Assembly: GCF_900116175.1 (NCBI RefSeq)
Contig: NZ_FPCH01000004.1
Location: 1-64,000, forward strand
Source: Hyphomicrobium facile
Lineage (GTDB): Bacteria; Pseudomonadota; Alphaproteobacteria; Rhizobiales; Hyphomicrobiaceae
Direction: 5' to 3'
DNA length: 64,000 nucleotides
Shown here: positions 27,298-35,837 of the stretch, piece by piece
Position numbering within the stretch: the stretch's first letter is position 1
Layout of the letters: each line of letters opens with the position of its first letter
Notes under the pieces: generated by a model
Seen by the model: the letters and a program-made list of their open reading frames with translations, nothing else
Databases searched by the model: none
Told to the model about the DNA's origin: nothing
Program-made: the position numbers and the translations under genes

Positions 27298-27449
27298 TTC
27301 GGTCTCCCAAGCTATTGCCTCCCGGTAATTCGCAATTGCGATTACTGGTTCCGGCTTTTGCACTTTAGGAGTCGAAGACTGAACGGCAGCTGTACGGCGC
27401 GCACAATCTCAGGTGGCGAATTGCGATGAATTGTGGCCCAAATCAGAAA

Positions 27450-28373
27450 TCAGCGATTTTCGGGTAGCGGAATAAATTCCGTTTCATCGCCGGGAACGAT
27501 TTCGAAACGGCCTTGCCGCCAATCTTCTTTGGCGCTGTCGATGCGCTCTTGCGAGCTCGATACGAAATTCCACCAGATATGCCGCGGCCCGTCCATCGGT
27601 TCACCGCCGAGAAGCATCAGCCGCGCGTTTGTTTCCGCGAGAATTGATATGCGATCGCCGGGCCTGAAGACGAGAAGCTGACCTCCCTCGAATGTCTGCC
27701 CTCCGATATCGATGCGCCCCGACGCGAGATACACGGCGCGTTCGTCGTAATCCGGATCGAGAGGCAGAACGGCGCCCGGCGCCAGAACGGCTTCGCCATA
27801 AAAGCAATCGTGCGGAAAGGCGGCAGGCGACGTCTCACCGTAAAGACTGCCGACGATGAGCCGAACGCGCTTCCCCTCGCCTTCGAGCCTCGGCAGCGCG
27901 CTCACATCATGATGCGCAAAGGCCGGAGCGCTCTCCTCATGAGACTTCGGAAGCGCCATCCACGCCTGGATTCCAAACATATCCTGGCCGGACATTCTCG
28001 TGTCGGGAGCCGTCCGTTCGGAATGGACAATGCCGCGGCCCGCCGTCATCAGATTGACCTCACCCGGGCGGATCGCAAGCGACGACCCGAGGCTGTCGCG
28101 ATGCATCATCTCACCTTCGAAAAGATAGGTGACGGTCGCAAGCCCGATATGGGGATGCGGTCTGACGTCGATCCCTTGCCCGGATAGAAATTGCGCCGGG
28201 CCCATCTGATCGAAAAATATGAAGGGCCCGATCATCTGCCGCTGCGCCGACGGCAGCGCGCGCCGCACTTCGAACCCGCCGAGATCGCGAGCGCGCGGCA
28301 CAATGACTTGCTCGATCGCGTCGCAAGACTTGCAATCGCCCGGAATGGGATCGTTATCCTTGAGCCAACTCAT
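27450..28373 (-). CDS. pirin family protein
   Basis: 307 residues from the ATG at 28373 (MSWLKDNDPIPG). Two-cupin pirin: the metal site in RPHPHIGLATVTYLFEGEMMHRDSLGS has His, His and later His/Glu, and the block MTAGRGIVHSER is diagnostic. The N-terminus carries CKSC (a pair of Cys seen in this subgroup), and a C-terminal cupin begins around SRIDIGGQTFEGGQLLVFRPGDRI. Bacterial pirins may act as quercetinase-like dioxygenases or regulators. The frame extends 86 codons upstream without homology. The DCC gene lies about 60 bases upstream on the same strand and may be cotranscribed. Confidence 0.9.
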   Translation of the reverse strand: MSWLKDNDPIPGDCKSCDAIEQVIVPRARDLGGFEVRRALPSAQRQMIGPFIFFDQMGPAQFLSGQGIDVRPHPHIGLATVTYLFEGEMMHRDSLGSSLAIRPGEVNLMTAGRGIVHSERTAPDTRMSGQDMFGIQAWMALPKSHEESAPAFAHHDVSALPRLEGEGKRVRLIVGSLYGETSPAAFPHDCFYGEAVLAPGAVLPLDPDYDERAVYLASGRIDIGGQTFEGGQLLVFRPGDRISILAETNARLMLLGGEPMDGPRHIWWNFVSSSQERIDSAKEDWRQGRFEIVPGDETEFIPLPENR

Positions 28374-28432
28374 CGAGCGTCTCCTCTGCTTTGCCACAAC
28401 ATGGCGGCAATCAGTGCCTGCCGCAATCGGAC

Positions 28433-28891
28433 CTACGTAACAAGAAATCGCAACTTCTCGGCGACGCTCGGACGCCTGCACGTATCCCGGCTGCCAAACC
28501 AGCGGAGCCGGTTCCGCTGAACCCAATCGTAAATCCGGTCGCCGATGGCATCGGGAATAATTCGGCCCGCGAACCCCAATCCGCGCCAGGGTTGAGGCAG
28601 CGTCTGCGCCGCAGCCAACACGCCCGCCCACCGCGTGTAAGGCAGTCCCTTGCTCAACACCATGAAGGTATCGAACGCTTCGGCGTCGAGATTGTAATGC
28701 GCGTAAAGGGCCTTCGGCAGCGGATCTTGAATGATTGCGAACTGGCTTTGCCCAGCCGGATCGCGATCAAGCATCCACTGCACGCCGCCTGAACAGAGAA
28801 CGCAAAGACCGTCGAAAATGATCAAGGGCCGGCTATCGTCAAAGCCCGGAACCGCCGGATCATCGCGGTAGCTGTAGGCCGTGAAAGGCAT
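28433..28891 (-). CDS. DCC family protein (DUF393)
   Basis: 152 residues from the ATG at 28891. The family signature is LIIFDGLCVLCSGGVQWML, the D-G-x-C-x-x-C redox-type motif near residue 25. FAIIQDPLPKALYAHYNLD and YTRWAGVLAAAQTLPQPWR are the other family blocks. The family has a thioredoxin-like fold and is called a putative thiol-disulfide oxidoreductase. No signal peptide, so probably cytoplasmic. It is likely cotranscribed with the pirin gene downstream. Confidence 0.85.
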   Translation of the reverse strand: MPFTAYSYRDDPAVPGFDDSRPLIIFDGLCVLCSGGVQWMLDRDPAGQSQFAIIQDPLPKALYAHYNLDAEAFDTFMVLSKGLPYTRWAGVLAAAQTLPQPWRGLGFAGRIIPDAIGDRIYDWVQRNRLRWFGSRDTCRRPSVAEKLRFLVT

Positions 28892-29075
28892 CAAAGATCG
28901 CTTCCTGCGTCGGGTTCATGACAAGGCGATGGAGACGGAGACACGGCGCTATCATGATGCAAATTCCTTTTCCGTCTCAATTCCGAATTTTTCCGAATAA
29001 AGCCTACCGGCCGGAACGCGCGACGCGTAGAAATTTCCACACGTCATATCTCAGCACCGCTTGGAGTACAGACCG

Positions 29076-29498
29076 ATGCCCCGCCTTGCAGCGCTCGTTC
29101 CCTGCCTTCTCCTCTCTCTCGGCCTCGCAAGCCTATGGACCACCAGACCCGCCGCCGCTGAAATCAATTGCGCCGACGCTGGAACGACGGTGGAGCTGAA
29201 CTTCTGCGCCGACAAGGATTATCAGGCCGCCGATAAGGCCCTCAACGCCGCCTACGCGAGTGCTCTCGCCTATATCCGGACGCGCGACATGGACGAACAG
29301 TCGGACAAAGAGCGCCTCGAGAAAGCGATGCGCAATGCCCAACGCGCCTGGGTCGCCTACCGCGATTCCGACTGCAAAGACCTCGTGGCGCTGGAATGGT
29401 CCGGCGGCACCGGCGCCACAGCGGCAATCCTCGGATGCATGACCGGAAAGACCATCCAGCGCACCAAGGAGCTGAACGAGCGATATTCGGAACACTGA
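29076..29498 (+). CDS. LprI/DUF1311-domain secreted protein
   Basis: 140 residues from the ATG at 29076 (MPRLAALVPCLLLSLGLASLWTTRPAAA), a signal peptide. The mature part has the lysozyme-inhibitor LprI N-terminal-domain pattern: INCADAGTTVELNFCADKDYQAADKALNAAY, then AQRAWVAYRDSDCKD and LGCMTGKTIQRTKEL, with four spaced Cys likely forming two disulfides. Some members inhibit lysozyme; most are unstudied. Periplasmic. A TTG five codons upstream is a less likely start. Confidence 0.82.
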   Translation: MPRLAALVPCLLLSLGLASLWTTRPAAAEINCADAGTTVELNFCADKDYQAADKALNAAYASALAYIRTRDMDEQSDKERLEKAMRNAQRAWVAYRDSDCKDLVALEWSGGTGATAAILGCMTGKTIQRTKELNERYSEH

Positions 29499-29726
29499 GA
29501 CGGCGCGCTGACCTGAGTTCAAGATGCACGCCAAGATAGCCGTTCACCATACCCTTCACTCGCGCGTGACTTTGGCCGGATGAACTGCCACCGAACCGTC
29601 GTTTTAGGACTTTAGACCTCCGCGACTACAGGGGGCTCGAACGTCACGCATGTGCAGAGTTTTTGTCCTTATGTACACGCGCCCGGACATGCCCGCGCGC
29701 GACAGTCGATGTCGGGAGAAAAGAAC

Positions 29727-30221
29727 ATGACTTCATCACCCCTTGCTTCGCGGGTTCTTGCCGGATGCGCAGTCTTCGCCGCGATGGCCGCAACGCCGCT
29801 TTCGCCGTCCATCGCCGCGCCGAAAATCGCGGTCGGCACGTTGACCTGCTACGGCAAGGGCGGCGTCGGGTACATTTTCGGCTCGAAGCAAAACCTGCGT
29901 TGCAATTTCGAAACGCCAATCAGCGGACGCACCTATCGTTACGCCGCAACGATCACCAAAGTCGGTGTCGATATCGGCATCAAGGGCGATAGCACTCTCG
30001 TCTGGACGGTACTTGGACCGACGACGAACATTCCGAGTGAAGCACTCGAAGGCAATTACGGCGGCGTCACCGCGGGTGCCGCAGTCGGCATCGGCGCGAG
30101 CGCTAACGCACTCCTCGGTGGCTCGAGCCAGTCCATCATCCTCCAGCCTGTGAGCGTCGAAGGACAGACGGGGCTGAACATCTCAGCTGGCGTCGCCGGC
30201 TTGACGATCTTCAAGCCATAA
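29727..30221 (+). CDS. DUF992 domain secreted protein
   Basis: 164 residues from the ATG at 29727, preceded by GGGAGAAAAG. Signal peptide up to PSIAA. The domain runs through the rest: VGTLTCYGKGGVGYIFGSKQNLRCNF with two cysteines (probably a disulfide), GRTYRYAATITKVGVDIGIKGDSTLVW, EGNYGGVTAGAAVGIGASANALLGG and the closing SIILQPVSVEGQTGLNISAG. DUF992 is common in Hyphomicrobiales, function unknown; periplasmic, beta-rich. A stable hairpin follows the stop. Confidence 0.88.
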   Translation: MTSSPLASRVLAGCAVFAAMAATPLSPSIAAPKIAVGTLTCYGKGGVGYIFGSKQNLRCNFETPISGRTYRYAATITKVGVDIGIKGDSTLVWTVLGPTTNIPSEALEGNYGGVTAGAAVGIGASANALLGGSSQSIILQPVSVEGQTGLNISAGVAGLTIFKP

Positions 30222-30245
30222 GTCCGACAGCTGAACGAAACGGCG

Positions 30246-30274
30246 GCGCGCTGCAAATTCGAATTGCAGCGCGC
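30246..30274 (+). terminator. strong stem after DUF992 gene
   Basis: GCGCGCTGCAA (30246-30256) pairs perfectly with TTGCAGCGCGC (30264-30274), loop ATTCGAA that can extend the stem further. It lies 24 bases past the stop at 30221. The tail (ATAACTCTCC) is not a T-run, so efficiency as an intrinsic terminator is uncertain. Confidence 0.5.
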
Positions 30275-30431
30275 ATAACTCTCCCGCAAAATTATCCGTC
30301 AGATGATATTTTGTGCTCGGCAAATTGATGAGCCTCGCGCGCCTCTTAGCTCGCATTCCGAGCATAACGTCATCACTTTTTGGCCATGAGAATCGCACGG
30401 TATCGGACCTCTAAGCCGCGAGGAGATAACC

Positions 30432-30839
30432 ATGGCCGCCCTATCTAAAAACGTCGAAGAAATGTTGATGCGCCTTGCGGATAATGCGCGCACCGAACAG
30501 GATTTCGTGATGACGTTGTCCGACGCAATCCGCCGCGTCGATGAGCAGCTGCTTCGTGATGTTCGCAACGTTGCGATCCAGCACGAGCTTCGCCGCGAAG
30601 CCATTCTCGGAGAACTCCAGGATCTTGCTTCGCGACTTTGTGCGCTTCCCGTGCGCACTCCCATACAGCCCGTCGCAGCGATTGATCAGCAAGCGTATCA
30701 GCAGCAGGAACCAGGCCATCAGGCACGGGCCGAAATCGAAGCCGCGCTGAATGGTCAGGCAGGAGCCGATTGGCGCCAAGCCGCACAGAATATGCACGAC
30801 GAGTTCGAGTTCACCTTCAACGGTCAGCAGCGGCACTAA
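30432..30839 (+). CDS. conserved-looking helical hypothetical protein
   Basis: 135 residues with a strong ribosome-binding site (GAGGAGATAACC before ATG). The first 75 residues look alpha-helical and charged (VEEMLMRLADNARTEQDFVMTLSDAIRRVDEQLLRDVRNVAIQHELRREAILGELQDLA), coiled-coil-like. The C-terminal part is Gln/Ala-rich. Soluble, no signal, no known domain. It ends six bases from the convergent ParB-like gene. Confidence 0.65.
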   Translation: MAALSKNVEEMLMRLADNARTEQDFVMTLSDAIRRVDEQLLRDVRNVAIQHELRREAILGELQDLASRLCALPVRTPIQPVAAIDQQAYQQQEPGHQARAEIEAALNGQAGADWRQAAQNMHDEFEFTFNGQQRH

Positions 30840-30845
30840 GAGAGT

Positions 30846-31544
30846 TTACCGCCCGATATATCCGGGCATCCGCACGGCCTCGCGAGAGGCAGAGAGGCGC
30901 ATGGCATGGCTGTGCGCATATTCGAAATCACGGCGCACGGTCGCCCTCGGAATGCGCGCCCTGAAAAAATCGGCCCATCGAAATTCCTCATAGGGCTTGC
31001 CCGATTTTGCAAAGCCGCCGGCTTTGCGAACGGACCAAGCGAGGTCGCGATAGGGATCGGCGCGCAATTGCTTCAACGTCTCGGGAAGTTTTGACGGGCA
31101 CACCGGTTGCCCGTGCGCATCATAAGGGTGCAACAGCCCGAGCGTTGTCATCTGCCGCAGGAAGCGTTTGCGCGGCAGCTGCGAGAAATCAGCGACCACA
31201 TCGACCCATGCCTCTTCCACGTCGCTCTTCAACAGCGCCAGGCTCAAGTGATGATGATCGATGATGAAGAAGTCTTCGCCGGGACCGAGCACGGCCGGTA
31301 TCGGACGCTCCTCGAGAAAACATTTGAGCTTTCGCCGGCTTCTCGCGCGTCGTTCGACTTTTTCTCGCTTGGCCGCAACGGCCCGCATTCCGACCGCCAT
31401 TTGCGTCGGCCGCAAGTCCTCGATGGAAACGCGAGTGAGTTTGGATTTGCGGGTGGGAACGTGAGAACGCGGCAACTGTAATTGGAAGCCTTGGGCGAGA
31501 CGCAAATCGGAAGCCGGTTCAAACCAAACATCAAGCGGCGGCAT
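30846..31544 (-). CDS. orphan ParB-like nuclease-domain protein
   Basis: About 232 residues. It resembles the ParBc_2-type family: an N-terminal DLRPTQMAVGMRAV segment (the ParB-like Leu-x-Pro-x-Gln start), then a cluster of basic residues, then AVLGPGEDFFIIDHHHLSLALL, where ParB-type domains have a conserved histidine-rich loop. The C-terminal half (RKRFLRQM, KSGKPYEEFRWADFFR) is family-typical. No partner parA or operon is visible. The start is taken at ATG 31544; the frame stays open to 31619. It may be a nuclease or nucleotide-binding protein; true chromosome partitioning is unlikely without ParA. Confidence 0.7.
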   Translation of the reverse strand: MPPLDVWFEPASDLRLAQGFQLQLPRSHVPTRKSKLTRVSIEDLRPTQMAVGMRAVAAKREKVERRARSRRKLKCFLEERPIPAVLGPGEDFFIIDHHHLSLALLKSDVEEAWVDVVADFSQLPRKRFLRQMTTLGLLHPYDAHGQPVCPSKLPETLKQLRADPYRDLAWSVRKAGGFAKSGKPYEEFRWADFFRARIPRATVRRDFEYAHSHAMRLSASREAVRMPGYIGR

Positions 31545-31665
31545 GACTTCCCACAAAGCCAACTGAACACCGCTTAACGTTTTCGCCTTTATGGTTAAGA
31601 TTTGGTTTAGGACATCCAATATCTCAGCCGCGAACGCAACCGAACGTGCGAATTTTGCGGGAGAC

Positions 31666-31977
31666 TTACTTCGCTGCGGTCATCGATCCGCCACGCCGCC
31701 GCGAAACCTCCGCAACCGAAACTTCGCCAGCCGCAACCAGTGCATCGACACAACCCTTCGAGAGACCGACGCCGACCGCGCGCATGCACGATCTGACCTG
31801 CGGGCTGTTCGGACTGTAGGCGCTGCAGTGAGCATAATAATCGCTGGCGCACGCCATTTGTACGCGCAGGCTGACGGCCGAAGCAGTGCCCGCCATCAGC
31901 GTGACGCCGGCGAGAGCGAGGGCCGGCGCGAGAACAGCGCGGAAAGCATTCCGGTGGATCACAACAAAAGTAGTCAT
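31666..31977 (-). CDS. secreted four-cysteine small protein
   Basis: 103 residues from the ATG at 31977, with GGAG upstream. Signal peptide ends around TASA. The mature part carries Cys in MACASDYYAHCSAY, VRSCMRAV and KGCVDAL, a spacing like a two-disulfide helical module, then a basic tail (SRRRGG). Similar short proteins are widespread in Hyphomicrobiales but unnamed as far as I recall. Periplasmic, function unknown. Confidence 0.7.
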   Translation of the reverse strand: MTTFVVIHRNAFRAVLAPALALAGVTLMAGTASAVSLRVQMACASDYYAHCSAYSPNSPQVRSCMRAVGVGLSKGCVDALVAAGEVSVAEVSRRRGGSMTAAK

Positions 31978-32079
31978 TGCAGGTCTCCATCTCTTCTAGC
32001 GGCAAGCCCCAATGGGCCGTTGTCGCGAGAAGAAATAGCGTGTCCCAGGATGCTTCCGCTGTTCCGGCGGGAACCGGAC

Positions 32080-33135
32080 TTACATCCGGTTCAGCTGTCC
32101 TGCCCTTGCGTCATCGCGTATGGACATCGCCCCGCCTGGCCACGGATAGACGTCCGCCCGCGCACCATTCATGCGAGCCAACCGGCACGCCTGCTCATAC
32201 ACGACAGTTGCCGCAGCAAGCGCCGTGATGCCTCCATGATCATACGCGGGCGCCACTTCGACGACGTCGCATCCGACGATCCGAACATCTTCGAGGCCCC
32301 GAAGCATGGCGAGCAGTTCGCGCGGCGTAAGCCCACCCATCACGGGCGTGCCGGTGCCGGGCGCAAAGGCCGGATCGAGACAATCGATATCGACGGTCAG
32401 ATAGCAGGGAGAATCCCCCGCAAGCGCCTTCACCATCGCAACGATCTCACTCGGGCCTCTATCGGCGACGGCGGCGCTGTCGAAAATGTTCATGCCCATC
32501 GGATCGTCGACCCAGGTTCGAATGCCGATCTGCGATGACTTCTTGGGATCGATCAGGCCATCGTGAATGGCTTGCGCGAACATCGTGCCGTGATTGATCT
32601 CGACCGAACCGTCATGCCCGACACGCGGCGTCCACGTATCGGGATGGGCGTCGAAATGAATGAGCGTCAGCGGCCCATGCATCCGCGCATGCGCTTTGAG
32701 CAACGGATAGCTGACGAAATGATCGCCGCCGAGAGCGCACAAGAATGCGCCGCTCGCGATGACATCGAACGCAGCGTCTTCGATCGCCGCAGGGATCGTT
32801 TGCGGAAATCCGAAATCGAGCAAAGCGTCGCCGAGATCGACAATCCTGACGTGCGATAAAGGATCGAAACCACCGGGATAAGCCTTGAGTTCAGCGAGCT
32901 GAGCGGAGGCAGATCTCACCGCGTCGGGCCCGAGCCGCGCTCCCGGCCTGTTCGACGTTGCGATGTCGAGCGGTATCCCGAGCACGACGAAATCGCCCGC
33001 TCCTGCCCGGTCGACGCGTGGCGCCCTGAGAAAAGTATGGGTGCCCGAATAGGTTTGTTCGGAAGCGATGGAGGAAGGAGACAGCGCGCTGAGCTTATGC
33101 TGCGAACGCACGCCGGTTGTAGCGCCGGAAAGCAT
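32080..33135 (-). CDS. speB: agmatinase / ureohydrolase family enzyme
   Basis: 351 residues. Manganese ligands and family motifs are intact: ALGGDHFVSYPLLKA, LIHFDAHPDTW and YLTVDIDCLDPAFAPGTGTPVMGGL, plus GCDVVEVAPAYDHGGITALAA. Ureohydrolases hydrolyse a guanidino group to urea and amine. Agmatinase (agmatine to putrescine) is the best call, but guanidinobutyrase, arginase-like and formiminoglutamase members share these motifs. Cytoplasmic. It is divergent from the small gene at 33357. Neighbours give no pathway clue, and no arginine decarboxylase is adjacent; the group II decarboxylase at 2.5 kb is far away. Confidence 0.88.
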   Translation of the reverse strand: MLSGATTGVRSQHKLSALSPSSIASEQTYSGTHTFLRAPRVDRAGAGDFVVLGIPLDIATSNRPGARLGPDAVRSASAQLAELKAYPGGFDPLSHVRIVDLGDALLDFGFPQTIPAAIEDAAFDVIASGAFLCALGGDHFVSYPLLKAHARMHGPLTLIHFDAHPDTWTPRVGHDGSVEINHGTMFAQAIHDGLIDPKKSSQIGIRTWVDDPMGMNIFDSAAVADRGPSEIVAMVKALAGDSPCYLTVDIDCLDPAFAPGTGTPVMGGLTPRELLAMLRGLEDVRIVGCDVVEVAPAYDHGGITALAAATVVYEQACRLARMNGARADVYPWPGGAMSIRDDARAGQLNRM

Positions 33136-33356
33136 GACGACCTCGATTGTTGCGATGTCGTCCGGCCGACACCTTCACAACCAACCGGGCAATCCCGGCG
33201 CCTCCGTTTCGCGGCTCTCCTTAGGATGCCGATCCAAATGCCGCAGTCAAGCCCCCCGAAAACCTAGAGAGAACATTTCGTCAGGACAAAGACAATGAAC
33301 CTGAACCCTTTCCGCGCGTTACCACCTTCGACGATCACACAAGCGGACGTGAAACA

Positions 33357-33653
33357 ATGTCAAAACTTGTACAGCTGACCACTGAAAAGGCTGCACGATC
33401 CGAGCGGGATGCAGAGCTTCTGCGCGAAGACCTGTTTGAAAAGTGCAACGCCGCAGTCGACGGACTGGGAAACAACGTTGCGGGATTTGCGCTGATCGTT
33501 TGGGGCAAGGATGGCGACATGCGAACGGCATACAATGCCGCTCACGGACCCATTGGGCCGGGCCTCGTTCCAACACTCGCGGCCGATGCATTGAACCGGC
33601 ATGTGGCTGTCATGCTGGCGAAAAAGGAAGAACCGGACGACTCTGTCAGCTGA
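33357..33653 (+). CDS. hypothetical 98-residue protein
   Basis: Soluble, no signal, charged at both ends (TTEKAARSERDAELLREDLFEKCNAAVDGLG and AVMLAKKEEPDD), with a central beta-like stretch NNVAGFALIVWGKDGDMRTAYN. The GFALIVWGKDGD segment suggests a small alpha/beta fold. No family recognised. A stem-loop follows 24 bases after the stop and probably serves both this gene and the converging small membrane-protein gene. Confidence 0.55.
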   Translation: MSKLVQLTTEKAARSERDAELLREDLFEKCNAAVDGLGNNVAGFALIVWGKDGDMRTAYNAAHGPIGPGLVPTLAADALNRHVAVMLAKKEEPDDSVS

Positions 33654-33677
33654 AACGACCATCAGCAGAAGAAGGAA

Positions 33678-33701
33678 AACCCGGAGCTAAGGCTCCGGGT
33701 T
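33678..33701 (-). terminator. rho-independent terminator, usable on both strands
   Basis: AACCCGGAGC (33678-33687) pairs with GCTCCGGGTT (33692-33701), loop TAAG. On the minus strand it is followed by a T-rich tail (TTTTCCTTCTTC), directly after the 27-residue gene at 33714-33797; on the plus strand it follows the gene ending at 33653 but the T-tail is short. Confidence 0.85.
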
Positions 33702-33713
33702 TGCGCTTTGATG

Positions 33714-33797
33714 TTAGTGCAGGAAGCCGAACAGATGCAGGCCGATGATCACGACCAGCGGAACGCCTGCCAGCCAAAGAATAACGTCACGTGCCAT
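33714..33797 (-). CDS. 27-residue single-helix membrane protein
   Basis: ATG at 33797, stop TAA at 33714-33716. The sequence MARDVILWLAGVPLVVIIGL followed by HLFGFLH is nearly all hydrophobic with a short polar head: one membrane helix. GGAGAG lies six bases before the ATG and overlaps the stop region of the upstream gene (33808), so the two are coupled. It is followed by a clean terminator. The tight genetic setting makes it a convincing small protein. Very short proteins of this look occur in other Hyphomicrobiales, unnamed. Confidence 0.75.
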   Translation of the reverse strand: MARDVILWLAGVPLVVIIGLHLFGFLH

Positions 33798-33807
33798 GTT
33801 GCTCTCC

Positions 33808-34053
33808 TCAATGTTTGATAGACGGTGGAATGCCGGTGTCAGTTGACTGCTCCGATTGACCTTCCGCAGATGAATCATGCGAACGCACAAGGTTCATCAA
33901 TTCATCGAGGTGTTGCCGCGCCTCGGCCAAGTGTTGCTTGGCCTCCTCGCGTCGCAGGAAGACGCCATTCTGCGCGGCGCCGCGTAATTTGTTTTCAAGA
34001 TCCCAAAGGGTCTTCAGGACCTTCGGAACGGTCTCTCTGATGTTTTCCGGCAT
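33808..34053 (-). CDS. small helical hypothetical protein
   Basis: 81 residues from the ATG at 34053 (MPENIRETVPKVLKTLWDLENKLRG), with GAGG seven bases upstream. It is one long amphipathic helical run (NKLRGAAQNGVFLRREEAKQHLAEARQHLDELMNLVRS) ending in a polar tail. Soluble; no domain recognised. It is the first gene of a two-gene unit with the 27-residue membrane protein 10 bases downstream. Upstream open frame to 34203 has no support. Confidence 0.62.
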   Translation of the reverse strand: MPENIRETVPKVLKTLWDLENKLRGAAQNGVFLRREEAKQHLAEARQHLDELMNLVRSHDSSAEGQSEQSTDTGIPPSIKH

Positions 34054-34191
34054 CCGAGCCTCGCCAATTTGGACTGCTCTGTGAACGCCTCCCGCTGAAT
34101 TCCGGTTCCGCTTTTGCCTTTGGGCCGTTCGGCGGGTAATTGAGGAACGGCAATTCCCACCAGACGCAATCAATCCGGACCTTCGAGCAAC

Positions 34192-34539
34192 ATGATCCCA
34201 CAAGCAGTATTACCCATCGTCCTCCTGACGATGTCGAACGTCTTCATGACCTTCGCCTGGTACGGCCATCTCAAATTCACCAACAAGCCGCTATGGCTTG
34301 TCGTTATCGTCAGTTGGGGAATTGCGTTTTTCGAATATTGCCTCGCCGTCCCGGCCAATCGCTACGGGGTCGCGGTCTATTCGCCGGCGGAATTGAAAAC
34401 GATGCAGGAAGTTATAACCCTGGTCGTCTTCGTAGCTTTCTCGGCAACCTATCTAGGCCAGCCGATCACGATCAATCAGGGCGTCGGATTTGCCTTCATC
34501 GCTCTCGGAGCGTTTTTCGTCTTCAAGGCGCCGCTGTGA
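34192..34539 (+). CDS. DUF486 family membrane protein
   Basis: 115 residues with four hydrophobic helices: VLPIVLLTMSNVFMTFAWYGHL, WLVVIVSWGIAFFEYCLAVPANRYG, ITLVVFVAFSATYLGQ and GVGFAFIALGAFFVFKAPL. The NRYG and ELKTMQEVITL blocks fit the DUF486 family, which belongs near the drug/metabolite transporter superfamily. Inner-membrane; substrate unknown. Convergent with the following gene. Confidence 0.85.
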   Translation: MIPQAVLPIVLLTMSNVFMTFAWYGHLKFTNKPLWLVVIVSWGIAFFEYCLAVPANRYGVAVYSPAELKTMQEVITLVVFVAFSATYLGQPITINQGVGFAFIALGAFFVFKAPL

Positions 34540-34551
34540 GCAGCGATACGT

Positions 34552-35556
34552 TCACCTGATCGGAACGCTGAGCTGGAACTTGCTGCTCAGGCTTTGCGGC
34601 TCGGTTGACATTCCGACATTGTCGACGTCTGCCGTAACGCTCAGCGAGTAAGCGTCGGGTTTCGTGTAGGTGACGCCGGCGCCGGCAGACGCCGCGTCGA
34701 ACGACGTATCCACCCCTTCCTTGCGGCTCGTCGATAAATCGAAGGCGCGCTTGTAGGTGACGAATGGCTCGAGTGTCGTTCCACCTTCGAGCGAGAACGA
34801 ATGATTGACCTTCGGCGCGAGGATGACAGCGCTCTTTTGAGCAACTCCCGTGCTCGCCGCAAATTCGCTGTTGCCCGCCTGCCATTCGGTACGTGCGTCG
34901 AGGCTTAGCATCGGCGCCGCCTGCATCGTGACGTAAGCAGAAGCCTTCTGATCCTGCTCGACGCCTGCCGCCGGCGAGGAACGGGCATCGCCCTTCTCCA
35001 ACGACACGCCTACGCTCGTCGCTCTGTTGATCTTGTAGTCCGCTCCGAAACCGACGCGCGACGAATGCGACTCCGATCCGTTGTAGCCGCTAAGATCGAT
35101 ATTGCTCCAAACATCAATCGGAGTATTTGGCCCGGGACCAGCTTTCGGAAGCTTCACCGCGTAGGCATCTGCTGTCGCATAGTCCGGCCGTTGCACGGAC
35201 ACGGTCCGCGCATTGTAATCGCGCAATGTGCCCAAGCTCGTGCGAACCGAAACACTGCCATCGTTGGCGTTGAACTTGGACGGGATGGTGCCTTTGCTGA
35301 GCGCAATCCACGGCATCCCGTCCGACGCAGGAGGAGCCGACGCGACCGGTAGGGAGTGCTCTGCAAGAGCCGCATCCAAATCGAACTCGATCTCGTCGTC
35401 GCAAGCCGTGAAATCGGGTTCCGCAGTCGTCGACTGCACGCCGACGCAATCCTCGGCACGAACCTCGGGAGCGAGGCAGAAAAGAAGGGCCAAGCACGCA
35501 ACGCCCGCGCGCGCGGCGCCGCTATCGCCGATGGATCGAATGTGTTTGATGATCAT
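34552..35556 (-). CDS. exported beta-rich protein, possible outer-membrane barrel
   Basis: 334 residues with a signal peptide ending near VRA (residues 1-34). The middle and C-terminal parts alternate hydrophobic and polar residues in short strands (SRVGFGADYKINRATSVGVSLEKGD, KASAYVTMQAAPMLSLDARTEWQAG, KVNHSFSLEGGTTLEPFVTYKRAF, SLSVTADVDNVG) and end in FQLSVPIR, which fits a transmembrane barrel or autotransporter-like domain, though the last residue is not the usual Phe. Two Cys near residue 37-52 may pair. No passenger domain or enzymatic motif is visible. Confidence 0.6.
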   Translation of the reverse strand: MIIKHIRSIGDSGAARAGVACLALLFCLAPEVRAEDCVGVQSTTAEPDFTACDDEIEFDLDAALAEHSLPVASAPPASDGMPWIALSKGTIPSKFNANDGSVSVRTSLGTLRDYNARTVSVQRPDYATADAYAVKLPKAGPGPNTPIDVWSNIDLSGYNGSESHSSRVGFGADYKINRATSVGVSLEKGDARSSPAAGVEQDQKASAYVTMQAAPMLSLDARTEWQAGNSEFAASTGVAQKSAVILAPKVNHSFSLEGGTTLEPFVTYKRAFDLSTSRKEGVDTSFDAASAGAGVTYTKPDAYSLSVTADVDNVGMSTEPQSLSSKFQLSVPIR

Positions 35557-35837
35557 AGTCGCCTGTTAGCTATGAACTTTGATCATGATATGGCGAAGCA
35601 TCTCAATCGTCCACCGTCGTGGCGCTTCGGTGCCGTTATTGATCGTTCTGACCGGCATCGCTGCATTTACGGCCCTGTCACGTGAGCCTAGTATCTGCTT
35701 GCTCAACTCACACGAACGCCGGTTAACGGCCGGGGATTCGTGATGCATGGGTGACGCCCGCCACGTCGCGGACGCCCTGGACAGAGGTCAAAAAGCAATC
35801 ACGCTGGATGACGTGTCGAACAAAGAAAGGGCAGACC
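35557..35837. other. divergent spacer, nothing else recognised
   Basis: About 280 bases between the exported beta-rich protein (minus) and the YidB-family gene (plus). Promoters for both must lie here. No hairpin, repeat or supported reading frame is apparent. Confidence 0.35.

Noticed and set aside
28374-28631. N-terminal extension of the pirin gene
   Set aside because: 86 extra codons rich in Arg and Cys with no homology; family start is at 28373.
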